A DNA stretch of 32,670 bases from Armatimonadota bacterium. GTDB lineage: Bacteria; Armatimonadota; UBA5829. The stretch lies in contig JARYME010000026.1 in the NCBI GenBank assembly GCA_029907315.1, forward strand, positions 1-32,670. Direction: 5' to 3'. Below are positions 16,876 through 25,244 of this stretch, in pieces. Every line of letters begins with the position of its first letter. Positions within the stretch are counted from its first letter, which is position 1. A program made the position numbers and the translations under genes. The notes beneath the pieces were generated by a model. It saw nothing but the letters and a program-made list of their open reading frames with translations. It was not told the origin of the DNA and searched no databases.

Positions 16876-16924
16876 GCTAAGCGGCCTCGCAACGCAGAGC
16901 CTGCACGCACGAGCACCCCTAGCT

Positions 16925-19423
16925 TCACCTACCCCACACTTGGATTGCCAATCGGTTTGCCCCCTCTACCGTCAAGTTATCTATTGTCACCTCATACGCC
17001 TCACCAGGCAGCAAATCGAAATAGTTATCCGAGGGTCTGGCTTCTGCAGGGAGGTTCGATATGGCGACATTTCTTGCAAATCCGTTCGGTGCAATGGTCA
17101 TTTTGTGGCGTTTTTCATCGACCTGTTCTCGCTGCACCAGAAGCCTCGGTTTTGGAAACTGCATTTCGGCGAATGGAAGTGGAAAATAGAAATTCCTTGC
17201 CACAAGCTGCCCCTTCGTTTCCAGGACAGCAACCAAACACTGCCGTGCAGGGTCCGAAAACACCTCCAATAGGTTCTTGCTTTCCCAAAACGGCGCCGAC
17301 TGATTTGCCGGAAGGTTTACACTGACCTCCTGCAGCCTCAGCTCGCTCGTTTCGAAATCGAGAACTCCGACCCGCAGTACTCCGTTTACGTCCTCATCTC
17401 TGTTGTCGGACGTGACGTAAACCTGGACAGTTTGGTCGAGCTGTTTGAACGACACCAAAACCGGCGCGCAGGCTCTCTTGGCGTAATAGTACGCAGGCTT
17501 GGGACGCAGATAATAGTCTACTAAACTCCATCCTACTGCAGGCCAGCAGTCATCGAACATCCAGTAAAGCGCCCCAGATATTGCCCACTTTTCCCGTCTG
17601 AAGTGCTCGATTTCGGCTTTCACGAACTCGCCCTGCAAAATCCCCGAATATGCCGCGAATTCCTCCGCCGATTTGAAATCACCCATCAGCCGACGGGTGA
17701 GATCAACGAGTATCTGCTGATGCGTAAGCCCATCCGTGCGGCCGGAGTAAGGGTTGTCCTTGTTGTGAAATTCCCAGCACTCGCCGGTCGGCGGATAAAG
17801 CTGATCTTCCGGTATGAACTCCTTGAGGGATTCTATTTGAGGCGAACCTTGAGCATAGAACTCGCACACGAACGGTGCGCGATCTTCTTCGATGTAGTGC
17901 CTCCACTTTCTGTGGTCGCCGAGGTAAGTCCTGAACCAGCTTCCCCCATGCCAAGTTCCTTGCGAAGGATCGTTGCCAACTTTTCCACCATAGGGCGTGG
18001 ACGGACGATAGGGGCGGCTGTGATCCAGCCTTTTTAGAGCATTAGGTATGACCTCGTAGAATAAGCGCTTGCCGGGCCAGCTATCCTCCGGCGAGTAGTT
18101 CATCTCGCATTCGTTGTTGCCGCACCAAACGACAACACATGGATGATTCCGAAGCCTTTTCACAACCGTCTCAACCTCATCCGAAACCTGCGCGGCAAAA
18201 TCGTCTCTGTCGGGATACGACGCGCACGCAAACATGAAGTCCTGCCATACGAGGATTCCCATCTCATCGCAGGCCTTGTAAAACTCCGAATCCTCATAGA
18301 TACCGCCGCCCCACACCCTGAGCATATTGAAGCCCGCATCCTTGGCGAGGCTCACCAGCTTGCGATACCGATCGCGGCTCACTCGCGAGACGAAATGGTC
18401 GGCAGGTACCCAGTTGGCACCCTTACAAAAAACCTCCTCGCCGTTCACCAACAGTGTAAGTCGGTTGGAACCGTCAATATCGTGCTCGACAAAACCGACA
18501 GTGCGGATGCCAAAGGTGGTTTCAGCAGCATCCTGCACCTCGTCCTCGTGGCGAACGCCTACCATGCATCTGTAAACAGGCTGCTCTCCGAATCCATTGG
18601 GCCACCACAACTGCGGTTGGTCGAGCGTTGCCAAAATCTCTACCACATCACCGTCTGGAGGTATTGTCTCAGTAAGCTGTATCCGCTCGATCTCCTCGCT
18701 CAGCGAGATTACAACGTGCAACTCAGCATCAAGGGCTCGGCCAGTGTGATTTGCCAGCTCCACGCTTATCCAGATGCTAGCGCTGTCGCCTTCCAACTCA
18801 GGCTCAACATGCACATCCCTTATCGCCAACCTGTCTTCCGAGACCAACCTTGCGTCACGCCAGATGCCCGCTCCGACAAATCGGTGTGTCCAGTCCCAGC
18901 CGAACGCGCACTGCATCTTTCTCGCGTTGACACGCGGAGTGTCAAAGCAACCGAAAAGGCCGTTGTGGTCCATTCCCGCAAGTACTCTGCTGGTAGGTTC
19001 GAATTTAACCGCCAAAAAGTTCTCCCCTTCTCGGATGTATTCAGTAACGTCGAATCGATGCGGGATGAACATATTCCCTGCCCGGCCTATTTCTTTGCCG
19101 TTCAAGAAGACCGAGGCAAACATATCCAATCCCTCAAATTCGAGGAACGTCATCGAACGAAGAAATTCTTTTTCCACTTCGAAAGTGCGGGTATACCACC
19201 ATTCCTTCTCTTCTATCCACTGCACCTCGCGTGCGTTCATTCCATAGAAAGGATCCGGTATCAGACCTGCGCGGTGCAGGTCGACGTGAACCTCACCGGG
19301 AACCTGCGCATCGACGACCACAGCCCCTGATGGCGGTATTTGGCTGTCATCGCGGAGATCCAAGCTACCGGGATCGGCACCTACAAGCCTCCAAGTTCCA
19401 TTAAGTGAGAGTGTCTGTTTCAT
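16925..19423 (-). CDS. GH2 beta-mannosidase
   Basis: This is an 832-residue clan-A glycosidase. Domains in order are a sugar-binding jelly roll (residues 1-190, with LNGTWRL, VPGEVHVDL, WWYTRTFE and LNGKEIG), an immunoglobulin-like domain, a TIM barrel (about 300-640) and C-terminal beta domains. The acid/base is Glu438 in WCGNNE and the nucleophile Glu521 in CEFYAQ. Motifs such as GANWVPAD and RVWGGGIYE are typical of beta-mannosidases. There is no signal peptide, so it likely acts on imported mannosides. I chose ATG 19423, which follows GAGGAGG by 7 bases; longer starts to 19516 lack a ribosome binding site. It converges with the UroD-like gene and diverges from the ABC importer, whose substrate may be its own. 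Confidence 0.88.
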   Translation of the reverse strand: MKQTLSLNGTWRLVGADPGSLDLRDDSQIPPSGAVVVDAQVPGEVHVDLHRAGLIPDPFYGMNAREVQWIEEKEWWYTRTFEVEKEFLRSMTFLEFEGLDMFASVFLNGKEIGRAGNMFIPHRFDVTEYIREGENFLAVKFEPTSRVLAGMDHNGLFGCFDTPRVNARKMQCAFGWDWTHRFVGAGIWRDARLVSEDRLAIRDVHVEPELEGDSASIWISVELANHTGRALDAELHVVISLSEEIERIQLTETIPPDGDVVEILATLDQPQLWWPNGFGEQPVYRCMVGVRHEDEVQDAAETTFGIRTVGFVEHDIDGSNRLTLLVNGEEVFCKGANWVPADHFVSRVSRDRYRKLVSLAKDAGFNMLRVWGGGIYEDSEFYKACDEMGILVWQDFMFACASYPDRDDFAAQVSDEVETVVKRLRNHPCVVVWCGNNECEMNYSPEDSWPGKRLFYEVIPNALKRLDHSRPYRPSTPYGGKVGNDPSQGTWHGGSWFRTYLGDHRKWRHYIEEDRAPFVCEFYAQGSPQIESLKEFIPEDQLYPPTGECWEFHNKDNPYSGRTDGLTHQQILVDLTRRLMGDFKSAEEFAAYSGILQGEFVKAEIEHFRREKWAISGALYWMFDDCWPAVGWSLVDYYLRPKPAYYYAKRACAPVLVSFKQLDQTVQVYVTSDNRDEDVNGVLRVGVLDFETSELRLQEVSVNLPANQSAPFWESKNLLEVFSDPARQCLVAVLETKGQLVARNFYFPLPFAEMQFPKPRLLVQREQVDEKRHKMTIAPNGFARNVAISNLPAEARPSDNYFDLLPGEAYEVTIDNLTVEGANRLAIQVWGR

Positions 19424-19451
19424 CGCGCTCGCCTCCTCATCTCGACGCAGT

Positions 19452-19460
19452 AGTATACCA
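19452..19460 (-). promoter_or_regulatory. Extended -10 promoter for the GH2 gene
   Basis: Read on the minus strand, TGGTATACT is an extended -10 element (TGn before TATACT). The 16-18-base upstream position has no good -35 box, as is usual for extended -10 promoters or promoters needing an activator. Transcription would start near 19445, about 22 bases before the chosen ATG. Confidence 0.4.
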
Positions 19461-19537
19461 CAACCTGCTGTGTTCTTGATGAGCCGCACGCCTTGCAAAA
19501 GTAATGGTTGAAACAATCAAACCAAGAAACCTACCTC

Positions 19538-19564
19538 TTGCACGTTGTGCTCGAACGTTATAAG
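19538..19564 (+). promoter_or_regulatory. Possible promoter for the ABC importer operon
   Basis: TTGCAC (19538-19543) and TATAAG (19559-19564) are separated by 15 bases, shorter than ideal. The site overlaps a GCAC/GTGC inverted repeat at 19540-19550. This is a tentative call. Confidence 0.3.
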
Positions 19565-19601
19565 CTTTAAACTGAGAAGCAATTACAGAACGAACTGAGA
19601 G

Positions 19602-20861
19602 ATGAGTCGGCTGACACGAAGGGAATTCCTAGCTGCGTTGACGGGCATCGCGCTTGGTGCGGTTGTGCCTGGCTGTTCCAAGCGAGCCGATTCTGGCAAG
19701 ACCGTGCTCACCTACAACACCTTTTGGACCGGCCTCGACGCACACGCCGAGGTGATGGATTGGCTCTACCGCGAGTTCCGCAAGCGCCATCCGGAAATCG
19801 ACTTGCAGGTTGTGCAGGTCGCAGGCGGAGCCCAAGACAACGGCCAGAAACTTATGGCCGAACTCGCTGCCGGAGGAGGACCCGACGTTCTTCATGACAC
19901 CACATACGACCAAGTACGCCCTGGGTACTGTTTGGACCTGACCGAGCATATTGCCCCCTGGCGTGATCGATTCTACCCGGAAGCCCTCGCGTCGTGCACT
20001 TGGGAAGGACGAGTCTTCAGCCTACCTACTGAGTATTCTATGGTTCCATGTATCTGGAACACGAAGCTCCTCAGAAAGGTTGGAAAGAATATACCCGCCA
20101 CATTTGACGAGTACTTGGATGTCGGACGTGCACTGCGAAAGATCAATATACCCCTCACGAGTCTCAGTATGAACGGCGCTCACATATTCTTCTCAATCCT
20201 CTTCGGTGACCCGAGGGCGGTTGACGTAATACGTCGGGAACAGTGGGAATCGGAGCCGTTTCTTCGTGCAGTGAAAGTAGTCAAGAAGATAAGAGATGAA
20301 GGGCTAATTCCGGAAAATGATATCGAGCTGCAGTTTGCGGGCGGCGCGTCACTTTTTCAGCAGGACCGGATGGGCCACTATATGAACGGCGCCTGGACAC
20401 TGATCAACGAGATAACAGCTGAGGGTGTAGATCCTACCTTGCGCGAGCGTGTCGCCTTTGCTCCATTCCCGGCTTACGAGGGTGCCAGACCGATAAGGGC
20501 TTGGGTGGCGACAAAGACCGCGATCAACAGTAAACTGGAGAACGAACCTGAGAAACTCAAAGCAGCACTTGCATTTCTAGAGTTCTTTACAAGTCCGGAG
20601 TCTGCCAGGCGCTTCATAAGCATGGCACATTCACCGCAAGGTGTAAGGGTTCCGCTGACGCGAGAAGAGGCAGGCCCACTGCTGTATGAATTTATGAGCA
20701 CCAGGCATCAGGCGACCAGCGTTTTCGTTATCCCCAATGAGCCTGGCTACTTTTCGGAACAGTCTCAAGCCCGAGCTCTGCCTGATATGTTTGCGGCGAT
20801 TGACGAGGGCGCGTCTGCAAAGGAAGCGCTTAGGTTTTTCGCCGAGGTGCTGATGTCCTAG
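19602..20861 (+). CDS. ABC sugar transporter substrate-binding lipoprotein
   Basis: This 419-residue protein is an extracellular solute-binding protein of the carbohydrate class. The N-terminus has a twin-arginine motif (LTRREFLAA), a hydrophobic core and a VVPGC lipobox, with Cys at residue 25. It is therefore predicted to be a Tat-exported lipoprotein. The mature part follows the family 1 pattern (YNTFWTGLDAHAEVMDWLYREF, FRKRHPEIDLQVV, LAAGGGPDVL, ENEPEKLKAALAFLEFF, FTSPESARRFI). The start has only GAG-rich sequence upstream. Two permease genes follow, 22 bases and then with overlap. The absence of an ATPase gene is common for this importer class, which shares an MsmK-type ATPase from elsewhere. 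The substrate is probably a mannoside or other oligosaccharide, given the divergent GH2 gene. Confidence 0.9.
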   Translation: MSRLTRREFLAALTGIALGAVVPGCSKRADSGKTVLTYNTFWTGLDAHAEVMDWLYREFRKRHPEIDLQVVQVAGGAQDNGQKLMAELAAGGGPDVLHDTTYDQVRPGYCLDLTEHIAPWRDRFYPEALASCTWEGRVFSLPTEYSMVPCIWNTKLLRKVGKNIPATFDEYLDVGRALRKINIPLTSLSMNGAHIFFSILFGDPRAVDVIRREQWESEPFLRAVKVVKKIRDEGLIPENDIELQFAGGASLFQQDRMGHYMNGAWTLINEITAEGVDPTLRERVAFAPFPAYEGARPIRAWVATKTAINSKLENEPEKLKAALAFLEFFTSPESARRFISMAHSPQGVRVPLTREEAGPLLYEFMSTRHQATSVFVIPNEPGYFSEQSQARALPDMFAAIDEGASAKEALRFFAEVLMS

Positions 20862-20883
20862 GTCTAAAGAACCGGCCGAGACT

Positions 20884-21852
20884 ATGAGCGTAAACACGTC
20901 GAAACCGAATGACAAACCGCGGGAAGCCGGTGAAGGCGGACAACCGCTGCTCGTCAGCAGTGCGCGAGCGAGATACCGCAAGCGGCTTGCGTATGCACTG
21001 GCATTCTTGCTTCCCGGATTGGGATTGTACTCCGCCCTAATCTTGTATCCCACAGTTCAGTCGCTTATCTACGCGGTTCAGGATTGGGATGGGCGGACTC
21101 CTCGGTTTGTAGGACTCGCGAACTTCGCAGAGCTGATCCACGACCGTCTTGTGTGGGTCGGTGCGGCAAACAATCTGCGGGTGCTTTTCCTCCTCCTTGT
21201 ATTCCAGCTTCCTCTGGCTTTGATTCTTGCATATATGCTGAGCCGAAGACCGCACGTTGCGGGTTTTTTCAGATTCGTCTATTTCGTCCCCAGCATTGTC
21301 GGTGCGGCCACGATGGCGTTGCTTTGGGGCTTCATATACGAACGCGACCACGGCATACTGAACACCCTGCTGAGAACCCTCGGCTTGGAGCATTGGATAC
21401 AACCCTGGTTGTCGAAGGACGGCGTAGTGCAGTGGGCTGTAGCTGTGCCTGGCGTCTATGCCGGGGTAGGATTCTTTGTGATCATATTCATGGCTGCAAT
21501 CGCTGAGATTCCTGAAAGCATCTATGAGGCCGCCGAGCTGGACGGAGCATCCGGCTGGCATCAGCTCATATATATAACGTTGCCCAGCATCCAAGGTGTG
21601 TACGCTATGGCTTGCGTGCTCGCGGTAACCGACGCGCTCTCTGCATTCGTTTTTCCTTTCATCCTGACGAACTGCGGACCACTACACCGGACAGAAACCC
21701 TCACCAGCTATGCGGTATGGCAGTCATTCCGCAACTACCGCAGAGGCTACGGCGCTGCGATAGCCGTATTCCATTTTGCCATCGCAGTTGTTGCCACTCT
21801 GCTTATCCGCCGTTTTGCGAGACGTGAACAGGAGATCAGTAAGGCGCTGTGA
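20884..21852 (+). CDS. ABC sugar transporter permease, MalF type
   Basis: The 322-residue inner-membrane protein has six predicted transmembrane helices, the first at about residues 38-58 (LAYALAFLLPGLGLYSALIL). The EAA loop that contacts the ATPase is visible at about residues 203-231 (IPESIYEAAELDGASGWHQ). The N-terminal 35 residues are a charged cytoplasmic tail. It starts 22 bases after the binding-protein gene, and its last four bases overlap the start of the second permease (GTGA). Confidence 0.92.
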   Translation: MSVNTSKPNDKPREAGEGGQPLLVSSARARYRKRLAYALAFLLPGLGLYSALILYPTVQSLIYAVQDWDGRTPRFVGLANFAELIHDRLVWVGAANNLRVLFLLLVFQLPLALILAYMLSRRPHVAGFFRFVYFVPSIVGAATMALLWGFIYERDHGILNTLLRTLGLEHWIQPWLSKDGVVQWAVAVPGVYAGVGFFVIIFMAAIAEIPESIYEAAELDGASGWHQLIYITLPSIQGVYAMACVLAVTDALSAFVFPFILTNCGPLHRTETLTSYAVWQSFRNYRRGYGAAIAVFHFAIAVVATLLIRRFARREQEISKAL

Positions 21853-22697
21853 GAAAGCAGAAGACAAAACCCTTTTTTAGACCTTCGGACTTACTCGCTT
21901 ATGGGGTTCTCTGTCTTTGGGCGCTTGCAGCGGGCTATCCACTAGTATGGATGGTGATCACCGCTCTCAAGAAGGACGCGGAGCTGTATAGAGCCCCGTT
22001 CGCTCTGCCACAGAAACCGCACTGGTCCAATTTCGTCGACGCCTGGGTTCATGGCCATCTGGGACCGTGCGTGATCAACAGTATCGAGGTCACACTACTA
22101 TCCCTAGTACTCGGATTAGGGCTTTCCACAGCGTGTGCCTTCGCATTTTCGAGGCTGAACTTCGGCCCACTCCAAACATTCTTGTGGAGCTACGTGATGT
22201 TCGGCTTCCTGGTTCCGGACTCAGTGCGGTTTTTCCCCTTGATGGTATTCTTTGCTAAAATCGGCCTTTTCGACTCCATTTGGGCGCTTGCACTCATATA
22301 CGCAGCAGGCGGTATACCGTGGAACACATTCTTCCTGCGCGCTTTCATGGAGAGAATCCCGCGAGACTATGAGGACGCCGCCGTTGTCGACGGTGCTTCC
22401 ATCTGGCAAGTATTCAAACACGTGATCGTGCCGCTTTCGAGAGCACCGCTGCTGACCCTAGCCACATTTCACGTCCTGGCGGTGTGGAACGAGTTCCTCA
22501 TGGCATTCTTCCTCACCAGTTCGGAAAGCGCTCGCACCCTGCCGGTCGGTGTAAGAATGCTCACGGGAGCTCTCGCCACCAATCAAACAGCGATTGCTGC
22601 CGGCCTTGTCATCGCTGTAGTGCCCATGGTGTTGTTCTTTGTCATCTTGCAGAAGCACATCATACGAGGTCTAACCGCAGGCAGCTTGGTCGGCTGA
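21849..22697 (+). CDS. ABC sugar transporter permease, MalG type
   Basis: The partner permease has 282 residues and six hydrophobic helices. Its EAA loop is RIPRDYEDAAVVDGASIWQ at about residues 171-189, and the C-terminus QKHIIRGLTAGSLVG is typical of MalG-type subunits. The GTG start overlaps the previous stop codon (GTGA), implying coupled translation. It is the last gene of the importer operon and converges with the DUF4838 gene 60 bases away; I see no terminator hairpin in that gap. Confidence 0.92.
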   Translation: MRKQKTKPFFRPSDLLAYGVLCLWALAAGYPLVWMVITALKKDAELYRAPFALPQKPHWSNFVDAWVHGHLGPCVINSIEVTLLSLVLGLGLSTACAFAFSRLNFGPLQTFLWSYVMFGFLVPDSVRFFPLMVFFAKIGLFDSIWALALIYAAGGIPWNTFFLRAFMERIPRDYEDAAVVDGASIWQVFKHVIVPLSRAPLLTLATFHVLAVWNEFLMAFFLTSSESARTLPVGVRMLTGALATNQTAIAAGLVIAVVPMVLFFVILQKHIIRGLTAGSLVG

Positions 22698-22756
22698 CTT
22701 GTGTGAGCCCCAAAACACGGCAAGACGAATACATCCCGTAGCGCCTGGCAACGAGC

Positions 22757-25183
22757 TCAGTCAGGTCTAACGGGCAGCCAGTCCTCGTCCGTAGCAATCA
22801 GGTACACAGGCCCACAAATGCCCCCAGGTCCTAGTGTACTGTTTACCCGCACGGCGATGGTATTTTCCTCGCCGTATTTGACCCAGGGCTCAGTCGGCAG
22901 TTCGAACCCCGGAAAGCCCAGTAGAGGGTGACGATTGTTCTCATATTTCATTCTGCCGGTCGCGTCAAAATAGAAAGGCCTGCTCTTGAGGTCGATTTTG
23001 GGCATAGCGGTGGTTCGCACCGAGTGTTCCCAAACCGGCTTGCCGTTGAGGTAAACCAGTGCCTCCTCCGCGACACCCGGAAACCAAACGTAAACGTGTT
23101 TGTATCTCTGCCATTCCTCCGGTACGCGAAACCGCTGTCTGTACCAGGCCGTTCCTTTGTCGGATCTTGAACCGGAGCGCCACGTGGAATCGTCGAAGTT
23201 TACAGCGTACCACTGCTCAGTAAAGCCAAGGTCCGATGGGTCGGCTTTGGTACGCCAGCTACTTTCGTCAAGCTTGATAGTGTGCAAGGCGCTCGACGGA
23301 AATGAAAGCGCGTGTCGGAGCTCGCTTAGACGCTGCTCGAAATCCGGACGTCCCTCGCGTATGTGCGTCACTTTCTCAGCCTTCCCTATGCGTTCAAACT
23401 CTTCCAAGATCGCGCGCAACCTCTCCCGGTCGGACCCAGCGCGCAAACGAGGCTGAAAGGCGCCGTAGTAGTCCACAAAGCCTATTTCCTGACTGATCTG
23501 AGCATAAAGTACAGGAAATCGCGCCAGATCCACGCGCCGAACGGTCACAGGATCCTTCGCCAGACGGCGCGCCTCATCCAGTAAGCCAATCGCTTTCTTC
23601 AGGAAATGTTCTTTCTGCAGGAAGACGATGTCAGGGTAATAGCGTATGCCGCACATAAGAAGGTTTCGATCGGAGGGCTGCCTGCGGTTTTGCTCCCATA
23701 TGTCCCAAAGCAGCATCTGGTACTTCCACATAGGTTCTGCTGCCTCACGAAAATAGCCATATACGAAGTCTCGCAGCAAATCAATGGTCTTCAGTGAGGG
23801 ATCCCACAGCTTTTTTGCCCACACCCAGCTGCGCATGACGGCATTCTCACCGCCGGGGCTTTGATATGCTCCCTGAAGCATTATGCCCCTGGTTCCGTGT
23901 TTGATGAGAATCTCGATGTCGCGGTCGACCACCTGCCAGTTGGGCATCGGAACCGGATAGTGATGAAAGTTAACAGTGTAGTGCCAGATTGTGGTGGCGG
24001 CACCTAGGGCGTGCCAACCTTTCATCGCCGACTTGAACTGTTCGGTCTCCAGAACAGTCAAGAAAGGCCTCTTCCACGCGTGGCGGTCCGTGCACAACTG
24101 AACAATAACCCGCTCGTTGGGCTTAACGGTTTTCGGAGGCTTGGCCGTGCCTAGGTATGCCAGCGTTGAGACCTTCACGTTCGGAAATTCGTCCTTAATC
24201 GCGTCAGCGACTTTATTGCAAAACAGTATCAAGCTCGCAGCCGGGGTGCCTTCTGGCAAATTTATCTTCTTGCAGTTGGCACACTCGCAGTAGCCGGTGC
24301 AGTCGTTCTGAGAGATACTTATCAGCTCGCAATGCGGAAAATTGCGAAGTCTGGCTTTTACCTTATCGACGGTGATGCGCAGGACGTCGGGGTTCGTGAG
24401 GCACAGTTGGGTTGCTTTTCGCCTGCCGTCTACCAGCGCGAAGTATTCCGGGTGCTCGTCAAAATACTGCGATGGAGGGACGAGCCAGTCGAAGGAGTGT
24501 CCGAACCAAGCGTAATCCGTAACGCCGCCCCATTCTTCCGGGACCTTGACCAAAGGTGCGTTGGTTCTATTCCGCAGTGCCCAGTCAGGGTCGAACGCAT
24601 CCCAATAGAAAGGATCTCGTATCTCAAGCACAGGTTTGTAAGTTCTGGGGACTATCGCGACTCTCAATTCCCTAAGCCGTGGAATATCGGGCTCGTAGCG
24701 GTCATACCACCGGCAGCCCAGGTCTTCCTCCAACAAAGCGTAAACCGCGTTTATCGGTCCGCGTCGTCTGCCGCCGACCAAAAACAGATTGGCGTTCTCC
24801 TCGATAATGGAATAGCCTTCGTCTCCAAGATCCGGCAAACTTCGGTTTCCGAGGAGCTTGGTCCGACCTATGCTGAAGAACTTACTGCCAAGTCTGAGTT
24901 GGCTCTCTTGGACTACGGGGAAGTCGGCGGAGGTAATCTCGTGTAGCCAGTAGGCCAGATCTTCGGCAGCCTTCTTTTCCTGCGAAGTCGGTCGATCAGG
25001 GAGGACTATCACATATTCGGCTTGTCCGTCCCGCGCCAGCGTCAGCACCGGCCCTGGTTTACCCTCAGGTCTGAGCGCATTTTGCCAACCTGGACGAGGA
25101 AACGGCGAGTCGGCAAAACCGGTCGGACAAAGAAAGAAAGTTGCGACAATGAGACACACAAACACCACAATTCTGCCTGCCAA
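22757..25183 (-). CDS. Secreted DUF4838 glycoside-hydrolase-like protein
   Basis: This 808-residue protein begins with a signal peptide (IVVFVCLIVATFFLCPTGFA, cut near residue 24). An alpha-glucuronidase-like N-terminal domain follows (about 45-150, PTSQEKKAAEDLAYWLHEIT). The DUF4838 core (about 170-500) has the CECANCK motif near residue 295, WHYTVNFHHY and a VYGYFREAAEPMW helix. A C-terminal jelly roll (about 645-790) resembles the sugar-binding domain of GH2 enzymes (WYRQRFRVPE, VYLNGKPVWEH). The family is thought to act on or bind uronic-acid-containing or complex glycans, but its activity is not well established. The TTG start has AGAGGTGA 7 bases upstream. It lies 61 bases downstream of the sulfatase gene in the same direction, so they form an operon. 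Confidence 0.82.
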   Translation of the reverse strand: MAGRIVVFVCLIVATFFLCPTGFADSPFPRPGWQNALRPEGKPGPVLTLARDGQAEYVIVLPDRPTSQEKKAAEDLAYWLHEITSADFPVVQESQLRLGSKFFSIGRTKLLGNRSLPDLGDEGYSIIEENANLFLVGGRRRGPINAVYALLEEDLGCRWYDRYEPDIPRLRELRVAIVPRTYKPVLEIRDPFYWDAFDPDWALRNRTNAPLVKVPEEWGGVTDYAWFGHSFDWLVPPSQYFDEHPEYFALVDGRRKATQLCLTNPDVLRITVDKVKARLRNFPHCELISISQNDCTGYCECANCKKINLPEGTPAASLILFCNKVADAIKDEFPNVKVSTLAYLGTAKPPKTVKPNERVIVQLCTDRHAWKRPFLTVLETEQFKSAMKGWHALGAATTIWHYTVNFHHYPVPMPNWQVVDRDIEILIKHGTRGIMLQGAYQSPGGENAVMRSWVWAKKLWDPSLKTIDLLRDFVYGYFREAAEPMWKYQMLLWDIWEQNRRQPSDRNLLMCGIRYYPDIVFLQKEHFLKKAIGLLDEARRLAKDPVTVRRVDLARFPVLYAQISQEIGFVDYYGAFQPRLRAGSDRERLRAILEEFERIGKAEKVTHIREGRPDFEQRLSELRHALSFPSSALHTIKLDESSWRTKADPSDLGFTEQWYAVNFDDSTWRSGSRSDKGTAWYRQRFRVPEEWQRYKHVYVWFPGVAEEALVYLNGKPVWEHSVRTTAMPKIDLKSRPFYFDATGRMKYENNRHPLLGFPGFELPTEPWVKYGEENTIAVRVNSTLGPGGICGPVYLIATDEDWLPVRPD

Positions 25184-25244
25184 AACGACATCACCTCTAC
25201 CAAATGGTTAGCTTGTGCCCGCGTACAAATCGCGGCAAAAACAT

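Noticed and set aside
18143-19330. A 395-codon plus-strand reading frame within the GH2 gene
   Set aside because: It is antisense to a well-supported beta-mannosidase, has no recognisable motif, and its composition is that of a shadow frame.
19505-19525. TTGA/TCAA inverted repeat in the GH2/importer gap as a LacI-type operator
   Set aside because: Only four bases per arm match, which is too weak to call.
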